Shown one piece after another: positions 1-9,030 of a stretch of 64,000 nt of DNA. Location: assembly GCA_045577175.1 (NCBI GenBank), contig JAZNHT010000023.1, forward strand, positions 51,377 through 115,376, read 5' to 3'. Each line of letters begins with the position of its first letter. Within the stretch, counting starts at the first letter, position 1. The stretch is from SIG701 sp045577175. Lineage in GTDB: Bacteria; Bacillota; Clostridia; Oscillospirales; CAG-272. The position numbers and the translations under genes are program-made. The notes below the pieces were generated by a model. It did no database searches. It was not told where the DNA came from and was given only the letters and a program-made list of their open reading frames with translations.

Positions 1-2672
1 CCATCTGGGTAAGCGACAACAATGCAACGTACCGCCCGGTCGATTCGTTCAAGATTCTCCGTGACGGTCAGTACACCTACCTGTACGATTTCAACGTGGC
101 AGGACGCTACATAAAGGTCCACTCCACCACGCATGACGAAACCGCACCCGACTTCACCGGTCCGATTGACGGCATGATGGAGGTTTACTGCCATAACGTA
201 TTCGGTGACGGCGGTCAGAATTTCTCGACTGTCAGCACCGTAACGCTCGCAAACAGCGGCGAGAACGCGATCTATGACCGTGTGTACGCCTTCACGGCAG
301 CCGAGGCAGGCATCCAGTCCGTGACCGCAGATATGGCGGACGTTCGCTTCTATCTCAGCGACGAGCTGCTCTATCACTACTACGACGGCGAGCTGTTCTA
401 CGTCCGCGTATCCAAAATCCCGGCAAACAGCTCTGTCACGCTGACGATTCTCTCCGGCAACTCCGCCGCGCTGAACATTTCCGATAAGGAATACGTGTAC
501 GAGGTCGTATACGGCACGCGCGAAACGTTCAAGGGCAGCTGGCGCTGGCTCACGGAAATGGCGGACGGCGGCTACGCCTCCTTCTTCGCGCAGGCTGTCA
601 GCGACAAGGACGTATATTTCCAGATGACCTATGACGACGGCAGAACGTGGTCGGATGCCGTAATCGCCAACGGCACAGGCTCGCACCTTGCTGTTCCCTA
701 CGATGTTCTTTACGACGAAGAAACCGGACGGATGCTCATGTACGGCACCTACCGCGTCAATTGGGATCCGGTTGAGACCGAATACCGTGCCATGTTCTCC
801 GAAGACAGCGGACTCAATTGGCATGTTGCTCCGATTTCGTATACAAACCCGGATCTGACAGGCGGTCTCGGAAACTATCTCGGTATGCTGAAGGTATCCT
901 CCTACGACGGTGAGGACGGTCCGAACGTGGACTACGTAATCGCGGTCGGCGGTCCTGATATGACGGATACGGAATATATCGGTGATTATCCGCAAAACGC
1001 CGGTACAACGCTCTACAGCGTGGACGCAGGCAAATCCTGGACGACGAGCGAATCCTGCATCCGCTACCCCAAGGGCGAGGGCGAATCGATTCGTGAAACG
1101 TCCATCTGCGAGCCGACCATCTTGGAAAACGATGACGGCGTGCTCGTTTTCTACTCCCGCTGTCAGTGGAGAAACGTTTATCACCTGGCGGTGGCATTCT
1201 CCTACGATTTCGGTATCACCTGGACGGAGGAAGCAACGCTTTCCAACGTTTACTCGACCAACACCCAGCCGATCATGTTTGAGTTTGATAACGCAAAAAT
1301 GATGGCTTGGGGTGGCAACACCGCCTGGGGCGCAGGCTCCTTCCGCCGCTATCCTTTGAACGTCGCCGTCTCCTATGACGGACTGATGACGTTTGAAGGT
1401 ATTCAGGATCTCTACCTGAGAACTGCCTACCAGGGCATGATTACGGGCAACCGTTTTGACACGACGAACCCGACCGCCACGCAGATGGGCGACAGCCTGT
1501 TCTGCTTCTTTGAAGGTGACGGCTCCTATATACTTCGCGTAGACGATTTTGCCGATTACTTCTTCCGCACGAAGGGTGCATACGACTCCTTTGAAAACTC
1601 AATCCCCGAGTACGAGGGATGGGCACTCACGGGCGGTATGCTCGAAACAGCCGACGACCGCGCCACGGACGGCACACGCTCCGCTCGCTTCAGTGTCGGT
1701 GCATCGGCAGTCCGTTCGATCCCTTCTCTCTCCAATGGTACGATCTCCTTTGATTTCTGGATCGACGATCCCGCTGCGGCTGATTTCTCCGTCGGACTCC
1801 AGTCCGCGTTCTCGCTGGATTCAAGCATTGCGGCTCCCGTCGCGTTTGATATTAAGGACGGTATGCTCACCTTCCTCGGCAGCTCTGTCGCAATCGATCC
1901 CGGTCTCAAGTCCGGTTGGAACTCGTTCACCTTCACGCTGGCACTGGATAACCCGATACAGTCCGTCACGCTGAGCGTCAACGGCGGTGCCGCTGTGAAT
2001 GTGCCGATTAATGACGGTCAGATCAACAACTACGTCTGCTATGTGAACGTAAACTGCGACGGCGCACAGGTTTACTACATAGACTCCTTCCTCGCTGTGG
2101 ACAACGACGAAGTGCTCTATATTGAGAAGGAGACTGCCGTTGTCGAAAGCGAGCTGACAGAGGTTCCTGTCGCGCTTCAGGCAACCTACGCGGATACCGA
2201 GGCACTCGCAGACACGCTCACGCAGCTGATGGCTGACACACACGGTGTCGAATACGCGCAGAACAGCAAGGTGATGGATCTCTCCATGATCGTCTCCCTT
2301 GACGGCTCACAGACGTGGACGGATGCAAAGATGTCCGACATCCCGCTCGGCGGCATTGAGATCCGTATCGACTATCCCGAAGGCACGTCGGCCGAGACGC
2401 ACGATTTCAAGCTGATCCACATGTTCTCTGCGGACTCTCAGCGTCACAGCGTTACGGCAGGTGAGTGGGAATCTCCCATTATCACCGAGAAAGAGGACGG
2501 TCTGTATGTAACGGTGCTCGGCTTCTCCCCCTTCATCCTCTCCTGGAGCGATGGCACGGAGGCGCCGGCTGACACGGCATCCGTCACCCCGATTTACTGG
2601 ATCGGTGCGTCTGTGATCGCAATCGCTATGGTGACCACTGTTGTAATCGTAAGAAAAAGAAGAAAAGCATAA
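1..2672 (+). CDS. Sialidase-like Asp-box surface protein, C-terminally membrane anchored (5' end outside window)
   Basis: The reading frame is open from the first base (first full codon at 3), so the N-terminus lies upstream; a GTG at 96 is internal. The visible part aligns along its whole length with the complete protein encoded at 2850-7244. It starts inside a discoidin-like segment (IWVSDNNATYR), followed by a DUF2341-like stretch (RFYLSDELLYHYYDG) and a beta-propeller with four Asp-box/BNR motifs (YDDGRTWS, SEDSGLNWH, SVDAGKSWT, SYDFGITWT). A lectin-like beta-sandwich comes next, then a C-terminal transmembrane helix (about 20 residues from IYWIGASVIA) with a basic RKRRKA tail. It probably binds or cleaves a glycan outside the cell. 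Sialidase activity is not proven: Asp boxes only mark the propeller fold. A strong terminator follows. Confidence 0.8.
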   Translation, partial: IWVSDNNATYRPVDSFKILRDGQYTYLYDFNVAGRYIKVHSTTHDETAPDFTGPIDGMMEVYCHNVFGDGGQNFSTVSTVTLANSGENAIYDRVYAFTAAEAGIQSVTADMADVRFYLSDELLYHYYDGELFYVRVSKIPANSSVTLTILSGNSAALNISDKEYVYEVVYGTRETFKGSWRWLTEMADGGYASFFAQAVSDKDVYFQMTYDDGRTWSDAVIANGTGSHLAVPYDVLYDEETGRMLMYGTYRVNWDPVETEYRAMFSEDSGLNWHVAPISYTNPDLTGGLGNYLGMLKVSSYDGEDGPNVDYVIAVGGPDMTDTEYIGDYPQNAGTTLYSVDAGKSWTTSESCIRYPKGEGESIRETSICEPTILENDDGVLVFYSRCQWRNVYHLAVAFSYDFGITWTEEATLSNVYSTNTQPIMFEFDNAKMMAWGGNTAWGAGSFRRYPLNVAVSYDGLMTFEGIQDLYLRTAYQGMITGNRFDTTNPTATQMGDSLFCFFEGDGSYILRVDDFADYFFRTKGAYDSFENSIPEYEGWALTGGMLETADDRATDGTRSARFSVGASAVRSIPSLSNGTISFDFWIDDPAAADFSVGLQSAFSLDSSIAAPVAFDIKDGMLTFLGSSVAIDPGLKSGWNSFTFTLALDNPIQSVTLSVNGGAAVNVPINDGQINNYVCYVNVNCDGAQVYYIDSFLAVDNDEVLYIEKETAVVESELTEVPVALQATYADTEALADTLTQLMADTHGVEYAQNSKVMDLSMIVSLDGSQTWTDAKMSDIPLGGIEIRIDYPEGTSAETHDFKLIHMFSADSQRHSVTAGEWESPIITEKEDGLYVTVLGFSPFILSWSDGTEAPADTASVTPIYWIGASVIAIAMVTTVVIVRKRRKA

Positions 2673-2677
2673 CCCCC

Positions 2678-2711
2678 ATCGGTCGGCAGACATCTGCCGA
2701 CCGATTTTGTT
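2678..2711 (+). terminator. Rho-independent terminator after first sialidase-like gene
   Basis: Stem CGGTCGGCAG / CTGCCGACCG with loop ACAT, extended by flanking A-T pairs and followed by a short T-rich stretch (TTTTGTT). It lies 5 nt after the stop codon. Confidence 0.8.
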
Positions 2712-2772
2712 CATTGGGTGACAAATCAGGTCAATTCTGTGACAAAATAAACGGAACGATTTGCAAAAACTA

Positions 2773-2801
2773 TTGATTTTTTGCAAAATCTTTGCTATAA
2801 T
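2773..2801 (+). promoter_or_regulatory. Sigma-A promoter for second sialidase-like gene
   Basis: -35 TTGATT (2773-2778), 17-bp spacer, -10 TATAAT (2796-2801). It lies 49 bp upstream of the chosen ATG and overlaps the longer open frame that begins at TTG 2781, which argues against that start. Confidence 0.8.
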
Positions 2802-2849
2802 GGACAAAGCGGTCTCCCCGCACATTTCAAGGAAATCGAGGAACACTCC

Positions 2850-5800
2850 ATGGCATCCATCTTCCGAAAAATTCTTGCCTTCTCGCTGGTATGCGTCATG
2901 CTGTTTGGCATGATTCCCGCATTCCCGACCAAGGCAGAATCCTCTGCCGCTTCCGAAAACGCGGTAAGCAACGTCATCCGCGCGTCCTATGCGGCGGATG
3001 AAATCAAACTGAACGGAAACCCGAATGAAGCCAGTTGGAATCTCCACCTGACGCTTGCGGAAAACGCGCGTGTCGGTGCGCAGTGGGATTACCAAACGCT
3101 GTACATCGGTGTAAAAAATCCCGAAAAAAAGGAGATCACCGTTTCCGTAAACGGCACGGTTCTCTCCTCCGCAAACGCTCAAATCAAGAACTCCTCCAAC
3201 AAGAAAAACACGGAATACTCCGTATCTCTCCAAACGATCGGAATTACCGCGAATGATTACGGAGTCGAAATCCCCGTTATCATGCAGATCGGTACGGAAA
3301 TGTGGGAGGGTACGATCCTCCTCACGAGCACAAGCTGGGTCACGCTTCCGAAAGCATCCCGCGGCTTCGATTCTCTCGCAATCACGGATATAAACCGCGC
3401 TCCGACATCCGCGCAGGGTGTGAAGGAGGATGACGGTCTGTTCTTCTACGACAGATACAACAAAAACGGCAACAATCCGCGCGGAATCCGCACCGTCGCC
3501 TCGTATACCGATACCAAGGAGTTCGGTGCCGCACTTACGGACATGAGCCGCACGACGGTCATTGAGTTTGACTTCCACGCAGACAAAATGCCCGTATATG
3601 AGCTGGGTGTAACGGATAACACGTTCTATTCCTACATCCCGAACGCAGGCTTTGCGGCATGGGTCACGGGCAAGACAGAGTCCGACAACAAGCCGCTGAT
3701 GGTCTCCTTCGGTATCATCAACACGGAGGCCGGTCTTGTTTTCGTTGTACACGATGATGTAAAGGATTATACATACGTTTTGGATAAGCAGGTCGGCGAT
3801 ACCTTCCGTATCGGTCTTGCATGGACGCCGGACGGTGATCTTGCATTTTCGCTCGACGGCACGACTGTAGCCGTTTATGAGAGCGTTTCATTCAAGCCGG
3901 TGTGGTGGGAGCTTGCCGAGGGTACTTTGACCTTGAACTGCATCCGCGCCCTCAAGGCTGCCGAAAGCGATGCTGACACCATCGAATTTGATATTACGAA
4001 TCTGAAGGTCGGAAAATCGAACGGCGATTCCGTCATTGATCAGATTACCTTTGAGAAAATTGCAGGCAAAAACACCTCTGCCAATGCAGTCACGACTGAC
4101 CTTTCCTTGAGCGGCATCACGATCAACGATCCGTATCTCGACACCGTTTACCCTGTCGTGTTTGAAAGCTCCGATCCTTCCGTGATCGCAGCCGACGGTA
4201 AAGTTATGCGTCCCGCAGAAAACGGAAAAACGGTGTCGCTGACGGCAAAAATCGAGGCACTCGGCGTCACCAAGACGATCGACGTGTATGTACAGGGCGA
4301 AAATCCCTCGGCAAGCACGCTTGTGACGCAGAACGATGTCGTCACCTACAAAATGAAGGGCATCCCGTATGATGCGCCGACGTTCACGCTGGATACGACC
4401 AACAACAGCGTTATCCGCGATCTCGGCGAGGTTAAGAAGGTGAATGTTGTTGTTCTGAAGGACAGCGATGACATCACCCGTCTGCATGAAGGTATGCTGA
4501 CAATCTGGGTGAGCGATGACAACAAGGCGTATCAGCAGACCGATTCCTTCAAACTTCTCCGTGACGGTCAGTACACCTATCTGTACGATTTTGAGGCGAC
4601 CGGCCGCTACGTTAAGGTACACTGCACGACACATGACACGACCGATCCCGACTTCACCGCACCGCTTGACGGCATGATCGAGGCGTATTATGACGAGGTA
4701 TTCGGAGACGGCGGAAACAGCTTTGCGTCCACCACGACCGCAACGGTGACGAACACCACGGCAAACACGCTGTACGATACCGTATACGTTCTCTCCGCCT
4801 CTGATGCCGGTGTGAGCTGTGTCACGGCGGACAAATCTGACGTTCGCTTCTTCCTCGGCGAGGAGCTTCTCTATCACTGGTATGACGGAACGGATTTCTA
4901 CGTCCGCGTGACGGAGGTTCCCGCAAACAGCATGGTGCCGATCACAATCCTCTCCGGCAACGCCAACGCGAAAAATATCTCCGATAAGGAGCACATATAC
5001 GAGGTCTCCTACGGCACGACGGAAACCTTTAACCGTATGTACGGTCACTGGTACATGCTTTTGCCGAACGGCACGCTCTTTAACTTCTCCGGCATCGCGG
5101 TAAACGATAAACCGTTCACCTATCAGGTGTCCCACGACGAGGGCAGAACGTGGAGTGCAGGTATCATTGCCGACGGCTCTGATGACTTTTTGTGCATCCC
5201 CTACGGCGATTATTACGATGAGGTCGCCGGTCGTATTCTCGTACAGGGAACGCGCACGATGGAGAACGGCAAGCTCTCCACGCGCGTCATGTATTCCGAT
5301 GACCTGGGTAAGTCCTGGCATAAATCGGAGATGATCCTGCCGGAGGAGGCGCAGTATTTCCAGAACTACGTAGACTTTACCAAATGCGCCTCCTACGACG
5401 GCGAGGACGGTCCCGGCGTGGACTTCGTATTCCCTGCCGCCATTGCGGATGACTATTACAAGACGACTGCCGGCATGGACTACCCTGCGGCGCAGGTAAT
5501 CGTTATCTATTCCAAGGACGGCGGTAAGACGTGGGAAGTCAGCGAAAGCCGTATCCACTACACAAGCGGCATGGGCTTGCAGGTTCGTGAATCCGGCGTA
5601 TGTGAGGCCGGCATCATTTGCGGTGACGACGGCTCACTTGCGCTGTATGCACGCTGCCAGTTTGAGTCCGTAAACCATTTTGCCGTATCTTATTCCTACG
5701 ACAACGGTCTCACCTGGACGGAGGAAATGGTTCTCTCCAACGTTTATGCAACGAACACACAGGCACTCATGTACGATTTTGAAGGCTCCAAGCTGCTCAT

Positions 5801-7244
5801 CTGGGGCGGTCACAACGCGCTCGGCAGTGCATCCTACCGCCGCTACCCGATCGCGGTTGCTGTTTCGTATGACAACATGAAAACGTTTGAAGGCATCCAG
5901 GATATGTTCCTCAAAACGGCATACCAGGGCATGCTGACGGGAACCCGCTTCGATGGCACGAACCCGACTGCATCGCAGGTTGGTGACAGCCTGATTCTGT
6001 CCTTCACCGGTGACGGACACTTCTCGTTCCGCATTGACAATTTCAGAGAGTATCTGTACCGCACGAAGGGTGCATACGATTCCTTTGAAAATGCGACACC
6101 CGAATTTGAGGGATGGTCATTCACGGGCGGTATGATCGAAAACTCGACCGATCACGCATCCGTTGGCGAGAAATCCATGAAATTCAGCGTGGGTGCATCG
6201 GCGGTGCGCTCCCTGCCCTCCGTTTCCGAGGGTGTGATCTCCTTTGATTTGTGGATCGATGATCCTGCCAAGGCGGATCTTGAAATTGAGCTGGAGACCT
6301 CCTTTGCCGCAGACTACGGTGTGGCAGCACCCGTTGCCTTCTGTCTCAACGGTCAAAAGCTCACCCTCCTCGGCTCCGACAAGGCGATCGACGCAAACCT
6401 GAAGGCAGGCTGGAACACGTTTGTCTTTGATCTCTCGCTGAAAAACAGCACGCAGAGTGTGACGCTCAGCGTAAACGGTGCCGCCCCGGTCAATGCACCG
6501 ATCAATAACAGCGAGATAAACAATTACGTCTGCTTCGTAAGCGTGAACTGCAATGGCGGAGAAACGTATTATCTGGACAACTTCCTCGTGATCGATGAGG
6601 ATACTGTCATCTACACAGCCAAGCAGACGAAGGCAGAGATTGCCGATTTGACCGAGGTGCCGGAAGCACTTGCCGAGCGCTACGAGACGGCGGATGAAAT
6701 TAAATCGTACCTGTCCGGCAGAATGACTGCCGCATACGGGGACGCTTACACGGCGGAAAACAGCCTGTTTATGGATCTCTCCCTGTTTGTATCCACCGAC
6801 GGCGAAAATTTCAGAAGTGCCGTTCTGAACGACATCCCGATGGAGGGTATTGAGATCCGTCTCGATTATCCCGAAGGAACGACCGCCTACACCCATGAGT
6901 TCAAGGCGATCCATATGTTCACTGCGGACTCCAACCGTCACAGCACGTACATCGGCAAGTATGAATCCCCGCTCGTGACAGAGCGCGAGGACGGTCTGTA
7001 CATCAAGCTCCGCAGTATCGATTCACTCCTTCTGCTTTCGTGGGAGAAGGTAGCGGAGACTCCCGTGGACACAGAGCCTGAGACGGAGACGGATACCGCC
7101 CCTGTCACCGATCCTCAGCTGACAGATGACACGGCAGGCGGCTCCTCCCCGATTCTCTATATCGGCATCACTGCGGGTGTGATCGCAGTCGCTGCGGTCA
7201 TCGCCGTAATCCTCGCGAAGAAATCCAAAAAGAAATCCGCGTAA
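2850..7244 (+). CDS. Giant multidomain sialidase-like Asp-box surface protein with signal peptide and C-terminal membrane anchor
   Basis: Protein of 1464 aa. ATG 2850 is chosen because GAGG lies 8 nt upstream and a signal peptide follows directly (MASIFRKILAFSLVCVMLFG, cleavage likely near TKAES). Rough domain order: DOMON/CBM9-like (residues 45-165; LNGNPNEASW, LYIGVK), lectin-like beta-sandwich (235-390), atrophied bacterial Ig (410-480; ESSDPSVIAADGKV), discoidin-like (495-615), DUF2341-like (625-725), and a beta-propeller with four Asp boxes (HDEGRTWS, DDLGKSWH, KDGGKTWE, YDNGLTWT; 745-1030). A second lectin-like sandwich (1075-1250), an acidic Thr/Pro linker, one transmembrane helix (about 1435-1457) and KKSKKKSA complete it. 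It is a full-length tandem duplicate of the upstream gene. It is inferred to be a cell-bound exo-acting glycan-active enzyme or adhesin. The substrate is unknown and I could not confirm a sialidase Arg triad. Confidence 0.82.
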   Translation: MASIFRKILAFSLVCVMLFGMIPAFPTKAESSAASENAVSNVIRASYAADEIKLNGNPNEASWNLHLTLAENARVGAQWDYQTLYIGVKNPEKKEITVSVNGTVLSSANAQIKNSSNKKNTEYSVSLQTIGITANDYGVEIPVIMQIGTEMWEGTILLTSTSWVTLPKASRGFDSLAITDINRAPTSAQGVKEDDGLFFYDRYNKNGNNPRGIRTVASYTDTKEFGAALTDMSRTTVIEFDFHADKMPVYELGVTDNTFYSYIPNAGFAAWVTGKTESDNKPLMVSFGIINTEAGLVFVVHDDVKDYTYVLDKQVGDTFRIGLAWTPDGDLAFSLDGTTVAVYESVSFKPVWWELAEGTLTLNCIRALKAAESDADTIEFDITNLKVGKSNGDSVIDQITFEKIAGKNTSANAVTTDLSLSGITINDPYLDTVYPVVFESSDPSVIAADGKVMRPAENGKTVSLTAKIEALGVTKTIDVYVQGENPSASTLVTQNDVVTYKMKGIPYDAPTFTLDTTNNSVIRDLGEVKKVNVVVLKDSDDITRLHEGMLTIWVSDDNKAYQQTDSFKLLRDGQYTYLYDFEATGRYVKVHCTTHDTTDPDFTAPLDGMIEAYYDEVFGDGGNSFASTTTATVTNTTANTLYDTVYVLSASDAGVSCVTADKSDVRFFLGEELLYHWYDGTDFYVRVTEVPANSMVPITILSGNANAKNISDKEHIYEVSYGTTETFNRMYGHWYMLLPNGTLFNFSGIAVNDKPFTYQVSHDEGRTWSAGIIADGSDDFLCIPYGDYYDEVAGRILVQGTRTMENGKLSTRVMYSDDLGKSWHKSEMILPEEAQYFQNYVDFTKCASYDGEDGPGVDFVFPAAIADDYYKTTAGMDYPAAQVIVIYSKDGGKTWEVSESRIHYTSGMGLQVRESGVCEAGIICGDDGSLALYARCQFESVNHFAVSYSYDNGLTWTEEMVLSNVYATNTQALMYDFEGSKLLIWGGHNALGSASYRRYPIAVAVSYDNMKTFEGIQDMFLKTAYQGMLTGTRFDGTNPTASQVGDSLILSFTGDGHFSFRIDNFREYLYRTKGAYDSFENATPEFEGWSFTGGMIENSTDHASVGEKSMKFSVGASAVRSLPSVSEGVISFDLWIDDPAKADLEIELETSFAADYGVAAPVAFCLNGQKLTLLGSDKAIDANLKAGWNTFVFDLSLKNSTQSVTLSVNGAAPVNAPINNSEINNYVCFVSVNCNGGETYYLDNFLVIDEDTVIYTAKQTKAEIADLTEVPEALAERYETADEIKSYLSGRMTAAYGDAYTAENSLFMDLSLFVSTDGENFRSAVLNDIPMEGIEIRLDYPEGTTAYTHEFKAIHMFTADSNRHSTYIGKYESPLVTEREDGLYIKLRSIDSLLLLSWEKVAETPVDTEPETETDTAPVTDPQLTDDTAGGSSPILYIGITAGVIAVAAVIAVILAKKSKKKSA

Positions 7245-7252
7245 GTCAAGAA

Positions 7253-7286
7253 AATCCCCGTTCAGCCGAGAGGCTGAACGGGGATT
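7253..7286. terminator. Bidirectional terminator between convergent genes
   Basis: 15-bp stem AATCCCCGTTCAGCC / GGCTGAACGGGGATT with GAGA loop. T-rich tracts follow on both strands (TATGTTTATT on plus, TTTTCTTG on minus). It separates the plus-strand sialidase-like gene from the minus-strand gene ending at 7291. Confidence 0.85.
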
Positions 7287-7290
7287 ATGT

Positions 7291-7914
7291 TTATTCGTCC
7301 TTGACGGTGATAAAGTTCTCCGCATACGGGAGGGAGAGAATCCAATCGCAGAACGTGTGCCACTCGGGGAGCTTATGATTTCGGCGGGCGTAGTACATGC
7401 TGATGAGATTCTCATAGTTCATCGTGCACGTGCGCATCTGATTGTATGAGGACGGCAGAAGCTGGATCATATCATCCCAGAAAGCGCGCTCCTTCGTCTC
7501 AATATAGGTAAGGCGACGCTTTTCCAGAAAAGCGATCGTCTGATCGAGGCAAGTAAGTGCGTCATCCGTCATACGATCGCAGCTGAAATCCTCGCGGGTG
7601 AACGGACGGGCGTGGATTTTGTGCATCGTGCTCGTGGAATTTGCGACCGTACCGACCTTGTACGTATCAAACTCCTTCCACCAGTACAGCGGCGCGGTGA
7701 TGTCCACGGAAACGAAAATCTGGCGGAGGAATTTGCGGTGATCCGACCCGGAGCGTGCGAGCTTCCCGCCGAGGGACAGATCGTTCTCACCGACGATGAA
7801 ATCTCCGTTTTCATCCTCGAAGCTGTCGCCCTTATCCCAGCTGTTGAGCGGATTGCGCATACCGCGCAGGGCGTTGTCAAAATTCATTACAGCGGTTCTT
7901 TCCAGTAAAATCAT
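7291..7914 (-). CDS. Conserved hypothetical protein, 207 aa
   Basis: I do not recognise a named family with certainty. The protein is soluble, without signal peptide or membrane segment. It contains conserved-looking motifs: FLRQIFVSVDITAPLYWWKE, TYKVGTVANSTSTMHKI, LLPSSYNQMRTCTMNYENL and NHKLPEWHTFCDWILSLPY. The Arg- and His-rich helical layout faintly recalls flavin-dependent thymidylate synthase-like proteins, but no ThyX signature is present, so no function is assigned. The ATG at 7914 has GTGAGGG about 6 nt upstream, and a sigma-A promoter lies 40 bp further out. It is monocistronic, bounded by that promoter and the bidirectional terminator. Phage or Clostridia conserved hypotheticals with this pattern would be the first comparison. 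Confidence 0.75.
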   Translation of the reverse strand: MILLERTAVMNFDNALRGMRNPLNSWDKGDSFEDENGDFIVGENDLSLGGKLARSGSDHRKFLRQIFVSVDITAPLYWWKEFDTYKVGTVANSTSTMHKIHARPFTREDFSCDRMTDDALTCLDQTIAFLEKRRLTYIETKERAFWDDMIQLLPSSYNQMRTCTMNYENLISMYYARRNHKLPEWHTFCDWILSLPYAENFITVKDE

Positions 7915-7950
7915 GCGATACCCTCACTGTTCGTTCGTATTCATGTATTA

Positions 7951-7979
7951 ATTATAGCATATCCCGAAAAAAAACACAA
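7951..7979 (-). promoter_or_regulatory. Sigma-A promoter of the 207-aa hypothetical gene
   Basis: Read on minus: TTGTGT (7979-7974), 17-bp spacer, TATAAT (7956-7951). Confidence 0.7.
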
Positions 7980-8017
7980 GCATCTTTACGTTTTTCCGTA
8001 AAAAACTCCTCACATGT

Positions 8018-8045
8018 GCATAAAAGCCGTCAAGCGGGTAAAAAT
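8018..8045 (+). promoter_or_regulatory. Candidate forespore (sigma-F/G type) promoter upstream of the SpoIIQ-like gene
   Basis: GCATA at 8018-8022 and GGTAAAAAT at 8037-8045, separated by 14 bp. These resemble the sigma-F elements GYWTA and GGNNANANT known from Bacillus. No good sigma-A promoter is visible in this gap. The match is short and could be chance, but spoIIQ is a classical sigma-F target. Confidence 0.4.
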
Positions 8046-8107
8046 AGCGTTGTCAAACGAAACGCATCCCGCCTCGGAGGGAGTGCACCGAGGAGAAAGG
8101 CACGCAT

Positions 8108-8848
8108 ATGAACAACAGTACACAAACCAGAAAGCAAAACCGTATTCTGATCGCCGTCGTCGCTCTCATTGCCGTATTCACAACCGTTATGGTTGTCGTG
8201 ACAGCCATGCAGGGCAGAAAAAGAAACGAAGATAAGCCGCCCGTCACAGTCGATTCCGACACCGGAGAGAATACGACGGACACGCCCTCGCACACACAAC
8301 CTGATGAAACGCAGCCAAGCGATACATCAAAGCCGGAGGAGACTGAGAAAACGGACGCACCTGCTGACACGGATGCCGCACAGGTCAACACGCCCGAGGA
8401 CGCACTGCCCGACTTTATCGCCCCCGTCAGCGGCACTTTGTCCCGTCCGTACAGCATGGAGGTGCCCGTCTATTCTCTGACAATGAACGACTACCGCACA
8501 CACGGCGGTGTGGACATCGCCGCCGAGCTTTCCGCCACAGTCCGTGCCTGTGCCGCCGGAACAGTCACCGATGTGTGGGAGGATCCGCTGATGGGCAAGT
8601 GTGTACGCATCGAACACAGCGGCGGCGCGGTTAGCACGTACAAAAATCTTGCTCCTGAGATTCCGGACGCTATCTGCACCGGTGCTGTCGTTGAGATCGG
8701 TGCTGTAATCGGTCAAATCGGCGAAAGCGCACTGATCGAGCTGGCGGATGCACCGCATCTGCACTTTGAGCTGAGCATTGACGGCAAGAGTGTCAATCCC
8801 GCTGATTTTATGCTGATCGGCACGACGGACACAGCATACGAGGGCTGA
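8108..8848 (+). CDS. Membrane-anchored M23 (LytM) peptidase-like protein, SpoIIQ-like
   Basis: 246 aa. One N-terminal transmembrane helix (about residues 13-33) is followed by an acidic Thr/Pro/Asp/Glu-rich linker (about 40-95) and a LytM domain. Metal-binding residues are present: H132 and D136 in THGGVD, and H217/H219 in PHLHFEL. In sporulating Firmicutes SpoIIQ sits in the forespore membrane and binds SpoIIIAH in the mother cell. Bacillus SpoIIQ lacks the first metal-binding His, while Clostridium versions keep an intact site, as here. AGGAGAAAGG precedes the ATG at 8108. The gene stands alone with its own terminator and a candidate sigma-F promoter. A general M23 endopeptidase with no sporulation role is the alternative. 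Confidence 0.75.
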   Translation: MNNSTQTRKQNRILIAVVALIAVFTTVMVVVTAMQGRKRNEDKPPVTVDSDTGENTTDTPSHTQPDETQPSDTSKPEETEKTDAPADTDAAQVNTPEDALPDFIAPVSGTLSRPYSMEVPVYSLTMNDYRTHGGVDIAAELSATVRACAAGTVTDVWEDPLMGKCVRIEHSGGAVSTYKNLAPEIPDAICTGAVVEIGAVIGQIGESALIELADAPHLHFELSIDGKSVNPADFMLIGTTDTAYEG

Positions 8849-8864
8849 TATTTGAGATTTGCAG

Positions 8865-8898
8865 AACTGCCGCATTATATATGCGGCAGTTTTCTTTT
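8865..8898 (+). terminator. Terminator after M23 gene
   Basis: Stem AACTGCCGCAT / ATGCGGCAGTT (11 bp), loop TATAT, followed by TTCTTTT. Confidence 0.88.
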
Positions 8899-8936
8899 GT
8901 CATGTTTTCACGATGTTTACAGAATACCCCTTGATT

Positions 8937-8964
8937 TTGTCGGCATCTGTGTTATCATTATAAT
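8937..8964 (+). promoter_or_regulatory. Probable sigma-A promoter for the GHL10-type lipoprotein gene
   Basis: TTGTCG (8937-8942), 16-bp spacer, TATAAT (8959-8964). An alternative pair is TTGATT (8931-8936) with TATCAT (8953-8958), and a second TATAAT lies at 8969-8974, so the exact start is uncertain. Confidence 0.5.
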
Positions 8965-9030
8965 AGAGTATAATTTTTCCGCATAGGCTGACACAGGGCA
9001 GTTGTACATATCACTTCGCGAGGTTTAATT

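Noticed and set aside
2307..5558. Long open frames on the minus strand opposite the sialidase-like genes
   Set aside because: They are antisense to clearly coding, domain-bearing sequence, lack recognisable domains and show Arg/Val/Asp-rich composition typical of the reverse strand of GC-biased genes.
1..7244. Firm sialidase (neuraminidase) annotation with gene symbol
   Set aside because: Asp boxes mark the propeller fold shared by many glycan-binding proteins; the catalytic Arg triad could not be verified by reading.
7291..7914. ThyX (flavin-dependent thymidylate synthase) call
   Set aside because: The RHR-type signature of ThyX is not present; only a vague helical similarity remains.
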